From a virus: a DNA stretch of 64,000 nucleotides. Each line of letters starts with the position of its first letter. Position 1 is the stretch's first letter. Location of the stretch: positions 26,968 through 90,967 of IMG/VR virus record IMGVR_UViG_3300022821_000014. One strand, written 5' to 3'. The position numbers and the translations under genes are program-made. The notes beneath the pieces are model-generated. The model did not search any database. It saw only the letters and a list, made by a program, of their open reading frames with translations, and was not told the DNA's origin. Below are positions 25,543 through 34,755 of the stretch, in pieces.

Positions 25543-27873
25543 TTAGTCATCTTTACGTTCGATCACATCCAACTTGGTAAAATGTGTTGAAAGGCCGAAA
25601 TCTGACTTTTTAAATCTAGCTAACACAAGTGTATTGCTAGGAATCACTGCATCACGCTTAGGGTTGAATCCCCAGATAAAACACCCCTGCTCTGAGCCAG
25701 ACTCTCCATAGACTTTCATTCTCAGATATGGTTTTCCATTCCTTGTTTTGGCTACTACACTTCGTTTTACAACTGCCCAATAATAACTGTTTTCACTGCG
25801 CCATTCATCAACAGACCCAATACCATTTTCTTCGAAGTAGGCCTTGATCTCCTTTGTGATGATAAGGTTGATGTTCACTGAACCTGCAAGCGTCTGACTG
25901 TGCTCGATCTTCTCATCAATCGTCCAGTCCTTAAGCCCCTGAGCCTCCTTAATAAGGTCTTCCAGGATTTCTGGTGGACGTGGTTCTTTTTTCCGTGAAC
26001 AGGCTCTTTTTAGATTATCAGCTTGGTCGACAAGCACATAATGCATTTGGCGATAGTTCTTGAACATCTTGTCTTCACCGACAAGGTCCATAGACTCAAA
26101 AGCTTCAAGCTTTATAAGAGTTGAAAGGGCTCTCTTGTTGAATTTGCTGTGCCTCCATGTCTGATCCTGATTCCATAGAAGCTCCTCAACCGTTTTGTAG
26201 GGTCGGAATTCTTGAATTTCCCTTAGTGTGGGCATGCCAACATGCTTCAGTGCCTGGAAACTTGGAATTAGCACTCCGTTTTTGACCTGATAATCTGCCT
26301 CAGACTCGTTGATGTCAGGCTTCCCAACCTTGTAACCAAGACCCTTAGCTTCACCAAGGGCGATTGAGATAGGCGCTTCTTTGCCTGTAACGTGTCCCTT
26401 ATCAGTTGCACAGTAATCGATATAACTGGCCATCCACTCATCTGGATGATAGGTGAGAAGCCAAGCACACTGATATGAAGTGATGGCATAGGCGGTAGCG
26501 TGGCTCTTATTGAACGAGTATGCTACGAACTCTTCCATCTCGTCAAAAATCTTGTAGCTGGTAATCAGCTGCGTGCCGTGTACTTCTTTGCATTTGATGG
26601 CGAAATCTTCACGCATCTGCTTTCTCTGTGCGTCAGCTGCACCCTTGTTAGATTTGTCCTTCTTTGTGAAGGATTTACGAACCATGTCGGTCTCTTCGAG
26701 AGGAACCCCAGCCATCTGATGGTAGATGAGCTGTAGTTGCTCCTGGAAAACAATTAGTCCACAGGTGACATCCAGCACCTCTTCGAGTAACTCATGTTTG
26801 TAGATGATGCTCTCAGGGTTTTTGCGGTTGTTCAAATACAACTTGTCAGCTCCGATGGCTAGAGGTCCAGGGCGGAAAATCGAAGTTGCTGTTGCGATAT
26901 CAAGGATGGTCCTTGGCTTCATCTTCTTAATGAATTTCTGTACGGGAGGCTGGACGAACTGAAAAACTCCAGCCCAGTTGCCGTTCCAATACACATGTTT
27001 GTAGACTTTGATGTCATCCATCTGATTGTTGTCTGGATGAAGGTTCGTATAGAACCAGTCCTGCACATTTCGGAATGTTGGGTATTTGGTACCCTGTTTC
27101 TTTAGAATACGTCGAATTGTGTTCTCAAATATCCTAAGCGTACCAAGCCCAAGAATATCAAACTTTAGAAGCCCGAAACCTTCAAGGTGACGAAAATTCA
27201 ATCCCTCTTGCCAAGGCGTTTGAAGAACCCCACCGCTCTTGATGAGCGGCATGTGCTTATTGGGAGTCTCCGTAATGATGACGCCGCCAGCATGTCGTGA
27301 GACGTTTCTCATTTGCTTGAACAACACCTTGATGTTGTTTTCAAGGTCAGGGAACTCAACCATAAGCTCCTGAAAAGTCTTGGACTTCTCAGCTGCCTCG
27401 TCAAATGTCAATGTCCACAGCTGTCGGTCGAAGCCTGGCTTCTTCTTCGCCTCACCCAATGCCTCACTTTCAATTTTACGTGTGTATTTATTGACCTCTT
27501 CGAATGGCACTCCATTCAAGCGACACAAGTCCTTAACCAATGAGCGCATTTGAAGTTGGTTGAAGTTAGAAATCGGGATGACGTTCTCTTCACCAAAGTG
27601 TTCAGCAATAAGCTGAACTGCTTTCTCACGGTCTGAGAAATCAGAGTCAATATCGGGAAAGCCTTTCTTGAAGCGTGTGAGGAAACGCTCAAAAAGTAGG
27701 CCATACCTGATCGGGTCTAGCTGAGTAATGTTCAGAACATAAGCAAGCAAAGACCCGCCAGCAGAATTGTGTACTCCTAATCCTTCAATGTTATATGAAT
27801 GAGATTCACTGACGGTGAGATCATGAACCTTGCCTGTGTAATGGAATAGAGTCTTTTTTGTTAGCTTTGCCAA
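25543..27873 (-). CDS. dnaE: DNA polymerase III alpha, C-terminal part with N-terminal C-intein
   Basis: TTG start with AAGGAAA upstream. The first 36 residues are a C-intein (block F VHDLTVSESHSYNIEGLG, block G VHN) ending at 27766. Extein continues SAGGSLLAYVLNIT, the conserved GRGSAAGSLVAY region of DnaE, then PDIDSDFSD (catalytic aspartates), ISRHAGG-like VSRHAGGVII, finger and thumb regions, and an OB-fold-like end; 740 aa. Trans-splicing to the 490-aa N-extein gives ~1230 aa, the normal size of DnaE. Overlaps the end of the intervening endonuclease gene by 53 nt. Confidence 0.92.
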   Translation of the reverse strand: MAKLTKKTLFHYTGKVHDLTVSESHSYNIEGLGVHNSAGGSLLAYVLNITQLDPIRYGLLFERFLTRFKKGFPDIDSDFSDREKAVQLIAEHFGEENVIPISNFNQLQMRSLVKDLCRLNGVPFEEVNKYTRKIESEALGEAKKKPGFDRQLWTLTFDEAAEKSKTFQELMVEFPDLENNIKVLFKQMRNVSRHAGGVIITETPNKHMPLIKSGGVLQTPWQEGLNFRHLEGFGLLKFDILGLGTLRIFENTIRRILKKQGTKYPTFRNVQDWFYTNLHPDNNQMDDIKVYKHVYWNGNWAGVFQFVQPPVQKFIKKMKPRTILDIATATSIFRPGPLAIGADKLYLNNRKNPESIIYKHELLEEVLDVTCGLIVFQEQLQLIYHQMAGVPLEETDMVRKSFTKKDKSNKGAADAQRKQMREDFAIKCKEVHGTQLITSYKIFDEMEEFVAYSFNKSHATAYAITSYQCAWLLTYHPDEWMASYIDYCATDKGHVTGKEAPISIALGEAKGLGYKVGKPDINESEADYQVKNGVLIPSFQALKHVGMPTLREIQEFRPYKTVEELLWNQDQTWRHSKFNKRALSTLIKLEAFESMDLVGEDKMFKNYRQMHYVLVDQADNLKRACSRKKEPRPPEILEDLIKEAQGLKDWTIDEKIEHSQTLAGSVNINLIITKEIKAYFEENGIGSVDEWRSENSYYWAVVKRSVVAKTRNGKPYLRMKVYGESGSEQGCFIWGFNPKRDAVIPSNTLVLARFKKSDFGLSTHFTKLDVIERKDD

Positions 27874-28777
27874 TGTTATTTTCCTTGTGCCACTTTCGAG
27901 CTTCTTTAATCAGTTGTTTCGGAATGTCAGAGTCAAATACTAGTCTAGCATAAAACTCGTTGTCTTTGCACCACGCCTTCAGTGCATGGTCTTTTGCGTT
28001 GCAGCGCCATTGCAATTTTTTGTAATAGAGGCCACCACGACCTTTCACTTCAACAATTCGATTTTGATTTACAATGAAATCTGGGTAGTATCGATGTTCT
28101 TTTCCTTCAAATACATACGGAATCCCCTCTAGATCAAATCGCTTAAGCGAATAACCTTTTTCTAGTGACCAGATAATGAACGCCAATTCATAAGAACTTT
28201 GGTATGTAAGACCTTCATACATACCAGATATCGCAATAGAATTTTTGATTACATTTTCACGGTATTCTGCGCTCTTCCAAAGCCTTTTCTCAATTTGTCT
28301 ATACTTCTCTTTCATGCCAGGTTGTGCATGTCTTCTTTTCTGTGAAGCTGTTTGCCTTGCAAGAGTTTCAGGCCGATTTTGCGCTATAAGTTGGGCTTTG
28401 CTATTGTTGGCTCGCCATTCGGTATCGTAGGCAAACTGTTCTTTGTAACAACTATCACAAACTGGTTTTTGGTGTTTCCTTCTCATAAACCCAAATACGA
28501 TACAAACATAGTCCTTACCACACGGACATTGGATGTAGAGGTTGTTTTTATTGTATTTGCTGTGAAGTTTTTGATTTGCCTGAAACTCCATCCAAGAGTA
28601 CCCAAACTTAGTTTCGATGCCCGAGCGCCAGGCTCGTCGCTTCAATGAATGCCAGGTCATCTTCCACTCTGTTAACATAGGTGCTAGCATGTCCTCTGTC
28701 AGACATGGAGATTCTATGTTCTCGATTGTCTGTAGTTGTTCTGCGGTCAACTTTGGACAAATTACACGGCCACCCAT
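27821..28777 (-). CDS. PD-(D/E)XK homing endonuclease between the split dnaE genes
   Basis: 318 aa. An N-terminal DNA-binding region is followed by a zinc knuckle (IQCPCGKDY...PVCDSCYKE), NUMOD-like RRHAQPGMKEKYRQ, and the nuclease core YQSSYELAFI...YYPDFIV...RIVEVKG with the D-xn-ExK catalytic pattern. Endonucleases of this Vsr-like class are known to sit between the two halves of genes fractured by split inteins in phages. It would cut unfractured dnaE alleles. Confidence 0.85.
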   Translation of the reverse strand: MGGRVICPKLTAEQLQTIENIESPCLTEDMLAPMLTEWKMTWHSLKRRAWRSGIETKFGYSWMEFQANQKLHSKYNKNNLYIQCPCGKDYVCIVFGFMRRKHQKPVCDSCYKEQFAYDTEWRANNSKAQLIAQNRPETLARQTASQKRRHAQPGMKEKYRQIEKRLWKSAEYRENVIKNSIAISGMYEGLTYQSSYELAFIIWSLEKGYSLKRFDLEGIPYVFEGKEHRYYPDFIVNQNRIVEVKGRGGLYYKKLQWRCNAKDHALKAWCKDNEFYARLVFDSDIPKQLIKEARKWHKENNIGKANKKDSIPLHRQGS

Positions 28778-28820
28778 GTTCGTGAATAGTTGTGTTCAAT
28801 GGTAAAGGCCGAGGGACTGG

Positions 28821-28948
28821 TTATGAAACCAATACATGGATTAGAAACATTGGCAAAGGGCAAAAATGCAAGTTTAAACCATCTGCTTTTTGTCCCAAAA
28901 CAAACCAACCCACAAATCACGTGGTTCAAATTTCACTGCCAGCTTCAT
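28821..28948 (-). CDS. Tiny phage protein probably made by -1 ribosomal frameshifting
   Basis: Starts at ATG 28948, overlapping the stop of the dnaE N-half (ATGA). Frame 0 reads MKLAVKFEPRDLWVGLFWDKK then QMV stop. A -1 shift at C-AAA-AAG (plus-strand 28886-28892) continues ADGLNLHFCPLPMFLIHVLVS, ending at 28821. Short phage proteins of pattern FxPRDLWIGxxW...DGxLHVYxCxxPMLxI are common, and the -1 product matches that pattern end to end. It may be programmed frameshifting or a recent indel. Confidence 0.6.
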
Positions 28949-30687
28949 ACTTCAACGACAACATCTTCTTCGGTGAGGTGTTGAGCTTCGACCCAGCTTC
29001 TATTTGAAGTTAGAATCTCATGGTTCTTGGTACATCTAATCACCTTACCGTTGTCGAGTTCAAGTTCAATACATTCTTCATCGATGTCATATGTCATAGT
29101 GTTTTCCACAGATTGTTCATTACCAAATGCGTCTATTACTTTATCGCTGATGATGATATCTTGAATTTTGGCATGCAACCCATCCGCCATTTTCACACGA
29201 GACCCTGGGAGAAAGCATCCTCGGGCGTTTCCAATCAGCATGTGTTCACTTACAATCTCCATAATTTTGGAGTACGTGAGGAAATACTTTGAGAAGTTCA
29301 GATGCTTGATGACCTTCAGCTCGTGCTTGAGTCGGGCAATGTACTCCTGGTTTTCAGCAAACCCTCTGCGTTTTATACCTGCAATTGCCTGACGCTTCAG
29401 TTCCTGAAAAGCAACCTGGTCTTCGGTCGCCTCGGTCCCAACCTTATCATAGATTGTTTCCAACTCAAACTTATCTACCATGCGACTGATCGATGGTAGT
29501 TTTACAGAACGATCTGGCGTGATATCATCAATCTGGTCGTGAGCAATTGTGTGTGTTCGTTCAATAGCCTCGCACACCAGATCGTCATCATAGAAATCCC
29601 AGCCCTTGCCTTCCTTATACCTGTGGTATGATTCCCAAACCTGCTCGGCATTCTTTGGATAAAGTTCACATTTCAACTCTTCCATCTTCTGCGGGAGTTT
29701 GGAAGTATCCAAGCCTTGGCCTCTGGAAGACCACGCCATCATCTTGTAAATCTCACGCTGCTTCCAGTGGTCTGGGTGAGAGTAGTGTGCATCCACTGTT
29801 ACAACAAGCTTAGTATTTGTACGCTTACTCGCTTCAATGAGATGTTGGTTTACAAGATGCTGCGCTCCCAGGGAGTTGAACTGAAGTTCGAGATAATAAT
29901 TCTCTTCACCAAGAGCCCACTTGAAGCCATCAACAACCTTTTTCAATTCCTGTTGAATCTCATCAAAGTGCAGGTCATTGGGCTCCCAGTTCTCGAAGTT
30001 TGGGTCTTTCTGTCGGTCAAATACCTTCCGTGCGGGTACTCCACCTACACATGCCGTTAGAGCAATGATGTTACCCTTTGCGTACTTCTTGAGCATCTCC
30101 AGGTCCATCCTGGGGTAGCGATAAAAGCCATCAACGTAAGACTCAGAAACAAGCTGGTTAAGTGCTGTAAGGCCCTCACGGTTTTTTGGAAGTAAAACAA
30201 GGTGATTTCTCTGGTTCAGAGGGTCGCCATATTTATTGCCCTTCGTTTCTTCCTCGTTTTCTACTACCGTGCCCGCAACCGTATCTTCCAAATCAAGTTT
30301 TGTTGAGGCATATGCATCCCCAAGAAGCTCTAGATGTCTCTTGAGCTGGTCCTTAGCATCGACATTACCCTTCTTTACTAGCTTCTCTAGACGCTTGATT
30401 TCTCTACGGCCATCATAAATTTCCTGCCATCGTGGAAGTGAATCAATGAAGTAAGCTTCAATGCCTGGCAGTGCCTTGAAGTTCACGCCCTTCTTTACCA
30501 GTTTTTCATGGTGAAAAAACTGGTGTGAATAACCATTCATGTTGCCATGGTCTGTAAGCGCCAGGGCATCCATTCCGTTATCAATGGCATAATTGATATG
30601 ATCTTGCGGCATGCCGATTGCATCACCAATCGAAAACGTACTGTGGGAATGCAATCCCACAAACTTCTTAGGGTATTTCTTATTCAT
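28945..30687 (-). CDS. dnaE: DNA polymerase III alpha, N-terminal part with C-terminal N-intein
   Basis: The extein (490 aa) has the PHP domain (VGLHSHSTFSIGDAIG, LTDHGNM, GIEAYF) and the palm entry YFLTYSKIMEIV...GNARG. At 29217 it becomes an intein: CFLPGSRVKMADGLHAKI (block A), IELELDNGKVIRCTKNHEIL (block B), and stops after 90 residues. The canonical split site lies here, and the matching C-intein is at 27766-27873. Essential polymerase function therefore depends on trans-splicing. Confidence 0.93.
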   Translation of the reverse strand: MNKKYPKKFVGLHSHSTFSIGDAIGMPQDHINYAIDNGMDALALTDHGNMNGYSHQFFHHEKLVKKGVNFKALPGIEAYFIDSLPRWQEIYDGRREIKRLEKLVKKGNVDAKDQLKRHLELLGDAYASTKLDLEDTVAGTVVENEEETKGNKYGDPLNQRNHLVLLPKNREGLTALNQLVSESYVDGFYRYPRMDLEMLKKYAKGNIIALTACVGGVPARKVFDRQKDPNFENWEPNDLHFDEIQQELKKVVDGFKWALGEENYYLELQFNSLGAQHLVNQHLIEASKRTNTKLVVTVDAHYSHPDHWKQREIYKMMAWSSRGQGLDTSKLPQKMEELKCELYPKNAEQVWESYHRYKEGKGWDFYDDDLVCEAIERTHTIAHDQIDDITPDRSVKLPSISRMVDKFELETIYDKVGTEATEDQVAFQELKRQAIAGIKRRGFAENQEYIARLKHELKVIKHLNFSKYFLTYSKIMEIVSEHMLIGNARGCFLPGSRVKMADGLHAKIQDIIISDKVIDAFGNEQSVENTMTYDIDEECIELELDNGKVIRCTKNHEILTSNRSWVEAQHLTEEDVVVEV

Positions 30688-30755
30688 TAATAACTTTCAT
30701 GTGAAGGGACTGGCCACAATCCCAAATCTTATATAGGCCTTTTTTATAACCAGAG

Positions 30756-31127
30756 TTACTTCGAAACTTCATACGATGGAAGCATGGGCGCTAAAAGTAA
30801 AGATTCACTTCCTTCCGTTGCCGCCAGATACAAGTGAATAACTTGTTCGCCATATAAAAACGACCTCCCTATATAAGGGAGGTTGAATAATGTGGTGCAC
30901 CTTGTGCTAGCCAGGTACATTAGCAGGTCTCCATGCTTTAGTTTAAATTCAAAGGGGCGGTTTTTCGATTCGACGTGCAGGAACGACTCGTGTAGTACTA
31001 CTCCGTTTGCTTCACATGTTCTGAACTCGGCTTCTGATATCTCAAATTGCATCTGGGCATTATAGGTCTTGAAATCATGTTTAACACGATACAACTTGCC
31101 CTTACAGAACATAACACATTGTGACAT
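30756..31127 (-). CDS. Unknown protein, paralogue of the 158-aa gene at 32 kb
   Basis: 123 aa. Shares with the 32.1-32.6 kb gene the layout GKLYRVK...F then KLHGDLLMYLA and a beta-rich remainder. Contains an 8-bp perfect hairpin within the coding sequence (near 30853-30872). Function unknown. Confidence 0.65.
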   Translation of the reverse strand: MSQCVMFCKGKLYRVKHDFKTYNAQMQFEISEAEFRTCEANGVVLHESFLHVESKNRPFEFKLKHGDLLMYLASTRCTTLFNLPYIGRSFLYGEQVIHLYLAATEGSESLLLAPMLPSYEVSK

Positions 31128-31186
31128 GCCCGCATCTAGGTTTAAACCAATTTGGTAAATTTGAAAACGCCCGAGTCGGGAGATAT

Positions 31187-32095
31187 TCAGATATTTCTTG
31201 GCATTATAGCGGTAGGCCCGTTGAATAGCTCAGCTGGCCAGAGATTGCTTCGAATGGCAAACACTCGTGTACGATCGTATCTATTTCCACCATCAACTGT
31301 GTCATGCCATCTGCCATAATTGGTTGTCCCTAACGTCTTGATAAGCCTTTTAGGCCATTCAGAAGATGCATCGGGCCGTGAGGCTTGTAATCTTATTCGA
31401 CCCATACTAGGGGCATTTACGGAAAACGAGTGGTATACGTTCCAAGCTAGGTCATGCTCAGCCGAAATATTTTTCCCGAACTCGATTGCTGTCGGGTGTT
31501 CGAGACCAACTGTCTCTTTATACGCAGCAGATTCTACTCTTTGATTTCCTTTGACTAGAGACTCAATTGCCGAGTCAATCTGAACTTGGTAAGTTACCTC
31601 ATCTGCAAACAAATCGTGGAAAAGAACAGCCCACATTTCCGCCTTTTCCCACTTGGGACCTTTACGTGGAACACGTCCACCTGGAGGGGCTACCAGATCC
31701 CGAATTTCGGCGCCTGTTATTAAGCGGCCTGTTTCCCAGTGTCGGAGAGAACCATCTTGAGCAATGTACTTCTTGTCTCTTTTTAGTTCACTCCAAAGAT
31801 TATCCAGAGCTTGACATGGAGCATGAAGTTCAAACTCACGAAGCAAACGCCAAATTGAGCCTTGTTTCATTGAACGTGGATATACACCAATTTTATGTTC
31901 TAGACCAGCTGATATCCCTGCGCCGTCATAGGACTGCACTGCGCCGAACTTACCACCACCTTCAGCCATAGCTGTTAGCCAAAGCCCACGCCATATGTGA
32001 CGCTTTTTTTGCTCATCCGTAAGAACGAAATCTTTGATGCCCAAAATTTTCGCTCCCGACCAAGACCTATACTTTCTCCAGCTAACTTTTGTCAT
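31187..32095 (-). CDS. Possible muramidase-like protein
   Basis: 302 aa. Region 30-75 reads RGLWLTAMAEGGGKFGAVQSYDGAGISAGLEH, in which AEGGG..AVQ.YD.AGIS.G resembles the catalytic Glu region of some phage peptidoglycan hydrolases. No signal peptide, no peptidoglycan-binding repeat. Neighbours are unknown genes, so the assignment rests on one motif. Confidence 0.45.
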   Translation of the reverse strand: MTKVSWRKYRSWSGAKILGIKDFVLTDEQKKRHIWRGLWLTAMAEGGGKFGAVQSYDGAGISAGLEHKIGVYPRSMKQGSIWRLLREFELHAPCQALDNLWSELKRDKKYIAQDGSLRHWETGRLITGAEIRDLVAPPGGRVPRKGPKWEKAEMWAVLFHDLFADEVTYQVQIDSAIESLVKGNQRVESAAYKETVGLEHPTAIEFGKNISAEHDLAWNVYHSFSVNAPSMGRIRLQASRPDASSEWPKRLIKTLGTTNYGRWHDTVDGGNRYDRTRVFAIRSNLWPAELFNGPTAIMPRNI

Positions 32096-32558
32096 TTCCT
32101 AATTTTACCTTGTTGAATTGTTTCAAAATGGCTTTATTGGACATTTGGACAATGTTGACCCAACCAAACTTGTCCCCAAAACCAATATACAACATTCCAG
32201 AGTAAACTGTGTCCTTGGACTTGTAACGGATACAGACACTATTCGTATTCCAATAACTGCGTTTTGTGCTAACAACAGTGTAGCCTTTTTTTACCAAATT
32301 GGCTGCCGCTGCTTTCTTTGATGCAACACAGACCAAATTGGTCTTAGTGCCCTCTGACTCCCATAAATCCGCTTTAAGGAATATAACATAATCACCATGT
32401 TGAATTTTTGTGTGATTTCTACGCCACTCGGCCTTTTGTTCCTTGTATAGGTATCGAAAGCGCCCTTGAAAAGAGTATAGCTTACCTGGTACAAGACCAA
32501 GGTCTTCTAAATCTGTGATTCTTTTTTTTCGCTGTTTTCTCTTACGGCGGTCGGTCAT
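32082..32558 (-). CDS. Unknown basic protein, paralogue of the 123-aa gene at 30.8 kb
   Basis: 158 aa. Very basic N-terminus (MTDRRKRKQRKKR), then GKLYSFQGRFRYLYKEQ and IQHGDYVIFLKAD, matching the block order of the gene at 30756-31127. Overlaps the next gene by 14 nt. Function unknown. Confidence 0.65.
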   Translation of the reverse strand: MTDRRKRKQRKKRITDLEDLGLVPGKLYSFQGRFRYLYKEQKAEWRRNHTKIQHGDYVIFLKADLWESEGTKTNLVCVASKKAAAANLVKKGYTVVSTKRSYWNTNSVCIRYKSKDTVYSGMLYIGFGDKFGWVNIVQMSNKAILKQFNKVKLGNDKS

Positions 32559-32632
32559 GATAAGAGTTTGCTCTTCTTGTTGACCCTTGTACAGAGCCCT
32601 GATTTATGAGTTAGAGAGCAGGTTTTATATCG

Positions 32633-33388
32633 TCACAACGACTCCAAATATGCTGGGTTCGTTGTTGTGCCTCTTCTGTAACAATAGAAAGGCATCTTGA
32701 GAACCGATGTTCGTTGAAGTAGAAGTGTCATCTTCGTGTTAAAGTCACTATCTTCGGCTTTCTGACACCTTAGTCCCAAGTTACCTGGCATGAACTTCAT
32801 GCCATGATCCCAGAGCTGCCTGTAGAAAAGTGCTGATGCGCCATGCGTCTCGAAGCTTGGACCTACGTAGTAGTGGTTGATGCCACCCGTTTTGAATCCC
32901 GTAAAAACGTGCTGCACGACTGCGGAATGTGGCATGATGTCTGACTCGGTTGGCCCGTCTGAATCTACTAAAACTGCCTGTGCTTTATCCATTTCCTCTT
33001 GTGTCCCACAATTAGCAAAACCGCATAGTGTATGATGGCTTTTCATTTTCTGAAGGGTTTTTACCTGCCACTCCAGCCTTTGCGGACATGAAGCATCATC
33101 AGCATCTTGAGTTGTCACTAAGTCACCAGTCGCTTTGGCATCGATGCCATGGTTCAGTGCGAACCACTTTCCACGATTACTAGGGAGGAAAATTGGCTCA
33201 ACAATTCGGTCATCAAGAGTGACGAGTTTATTAATCACCTCACGTGAGTTGTCGTTGGAACAATCATCTACGATGATCACTTCAACATTTTTGTATGTCT
33301 GGTTCAAAACGGACGTGACGGCTTGTTCAATGAATTGTGCATGATTGAAATTGGCTACGATCACCGAAATTTTAGGCGTGTCAGTCAT
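32633..33388 (-). CDS. Family 2 glycosyltransferase
   Basis: 251 aa. GT-A opening ISVIVANFNHAQFIEQAVTS, then VIIVDDCSNDNS, and the nucleotide-sugar/metal site TTQDADDA. Transfers a sugar from an NDP donor; acceptor unknown (virion protein, DNA base or host surface glycan). First of three sugar-transfer genes at 32.6-37.5 kb. Confidence 0.85.
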   Translation of the reverse strand: MTDTPKISVIVANFNHAQFIEQAVTSVLNQTYKNVEVIIVDDCSNDNSREVINKLVTLDDRIVEPIFLPSNRGKWFALNHGIDAKATGDLVTTQDADDASCPQRLEWQVKTLQKMKSHHTLCGFANCGTQEEMDKAQAVLVDSDGPTESDIMPHSAVVQHVFTGFKTGGINHYYVGPSFETHGASALFYRQLWDHGMKFMPGNLGLRCQKAEDSDFNTKMTLLLQRTSVLKMPFYCYRRGTTTNPAYLESL

Positions 33389-33407
33389 TTATCACATCCT
33401 TCCTGCT

Positions 33408-34433
33408 TTAAATGTTTTGGGCATGTTTCTTACACCATTCCAAAATAATTTTGGGTGGACGAGCTTCGAGGGTGACTGAATTGGTTCTATTACCTTGCCA
33501 TGGAGTATGGAAAATATGCCCGCCTGTTTCTGTAGCAAGTTTATCAGACAATACCCTAATCTCCTCATCAGTGACTTCGTCCAGGCTCTTGTCGGCAAAG
33601 AATGGGTTCCAATCTTCCTTTTTCTTCTCGTTGTAAAGTGTAAGCCACGAACCATTCCAGAAGTGCTTGAACTTCAAGATTTTGCTCTCTATGGAAAACC
33701 AGGAGAAGTGGTAAACGGTTGGTAGATGACCAACTATCATATTGAACCACATCTGGTATTGCTTGGCAGCGGCTTCATCAGTGACTGCGAGCTGTCGCAT
33801 TTTTTCTACATCTTGGGTCATGAAGTTTGAGGATACAATAACCTTACCCGTACTTTTGTCGATGTAATCACAGCCGTCTGTTCCACGCTGCGCATACAAA
33901 AGACCATCTTCCGTCTTGCGCAGATGTTTAGGAATGCCGTGAGTGATATTTGGCAAATTCTTGCTAAGGCGCCATTTCCAAGGGTTTACATCAACCCTTA
34001 CTTTGTCAAGACTGCCCCAATATTCAACAACTGGAAGGCACATCACTGGAGCCTTGTCTATATGTTCAGCCGCTTGTTCGATAAGATTTTCAAGCTTTGC
34101 ACGAATTCCTTCTTCGGCGATCTCATCCACATCTTGCTGCCACAAGTAGTCACCTGTGCACTTGGATCGTGCGAGAGCTTTCATCTGACCATCATATATG
34201 CCGTGGTTGGGTGCATCCCAGGGGACATCCACGTGATATACAAAGAGATGATCAAATTCGTTCATCAACTCTTCTAGTTTAGCCATTGTACCATCGTCCT
34301 TGTCTGAGGAATCTCCGACAACAACCTCGTCGCAGAAAGCAAGCATGCTTCGGATTGCTTCCTCGAAAGGGTAATTCATTTCTACACAGCACCGTGTAGT
34401 GGTGTAGCCTGAGATCTTCATATAGTTTGCCAC
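33408..34433 (-). CDS. Glycosyltransferase-like protein
   Basis: 341 aa. GT-A-like opening TTTRCCVEMNYPFEEAI, EVVVGDSSDKDDG, and a DxD-type motif YLWQQDVDEIAEEG. Placed next to the family 2 enzyme, 19 nt from its start. Likely works on the same glycan pathway; specificity unknown. Confidence 0.7.
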   Translation of the reverse strand: MANYMKISGYTTTRCCVEMNYPFEEAIRSMLAFCDEVVVGDSSDKDDGTMAKLEELMNEFDHLFVYHVDVPWDAPNHGIYDGQMKALARSKCTGDYLWQQDVDEIAEEGIRAKLENLIEQAAEHIDKAPVMCLPVVEYWGSLDKVRVDVNPWKWRLSKNLPNITHGIPKHLRKTEDGLLYAQRGTDGCDYIDKSTGKVIVSSNFMTQDVEKMRQLAVTDEAAAKQYQMWFNMIVGHLPTVYHFSWFSIESKILKFKHFWNGSWLTLYNEKKKEDWNPFFADKSLDEVTDEEIRVLSDKLATETGGHIFHTPWQGNRTNSVTLEARPPKIILEWCKKHAQNI

Positions 34434-34450
34434 CGTTTCACATAAAGGAT

Positions 34451-34475
34451 GCCCTAAGGAGGGCTTCCTTAGGGC
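34451..34475. repeat. Perfect 10-bp inverted repeat between genes
   Basis: GCCCTAAGGA-gggct-TCCTTAGGGC. Lies between the small membrane protein gene (ending 34518) and the glycosyltransferase start (34433). On the minus strand it is not followed by a T tract; on the plus strand a T-rich run (GTTTTTCTTTG) follows after ~6 nt. Could be an RNA processing or attenuating hairpin rather than a simple terminator. Confidence 0.5.
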
Positions 34476-34517
34476 AGTGTATGTTTTTCTTTGTGAGTTG
34501 TAAGTCTCAGATTATCT

Positions 34518-34754
34518 TTATTTTTTTCTCTTCATTTTATATCGGTACCTAACAGCACAAACTACTCGAAACAACAACCTCAGGAGAACTCCAATACCAA
34601 ATATACAGGAGGCGGCGAAATTGATAACGGAAAACCCTGGGGTTGCCAGGAGTGACATCGCAATGGCTAGGTTGTAAATTCCTATAACGAATAGAGGAAT
34701 CTCCCAACTCCCAAAGACATACTCATTGAGATTACTTATGTGATTTTGCGACAT
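34518..34754 (-). CDS. Small two-helix membrane protein
   Basis: 78 aa, ATG 34754 lying 1 nt after the stop of the nuclease gene. Sequence MSQNHISNLNEYVFGSWEIP then two hydrophobic segments (LFVIGIYNLAIAMSLLA; FAASCIFGIGVLLRLLFRVV) and a basic tail KMKRKK. Function unknown. Confidence 0.6.
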   Translation of the reverse strand: MSQNHISNLNEYVFGSWEIPLFVIGIYNLAIAMSLLATPGFSVINFAASCIFGIGVLLRLLFRVVCAVRYRYKMKRKK

Positions 34755-34755
34755 C

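Noticed and set aside
30853-30872. Terminator hairpin
   Set aside because: The perfect hairpin lies inside the coding sequence of the 123-aa gene with no T tract behind it on the coding strand.
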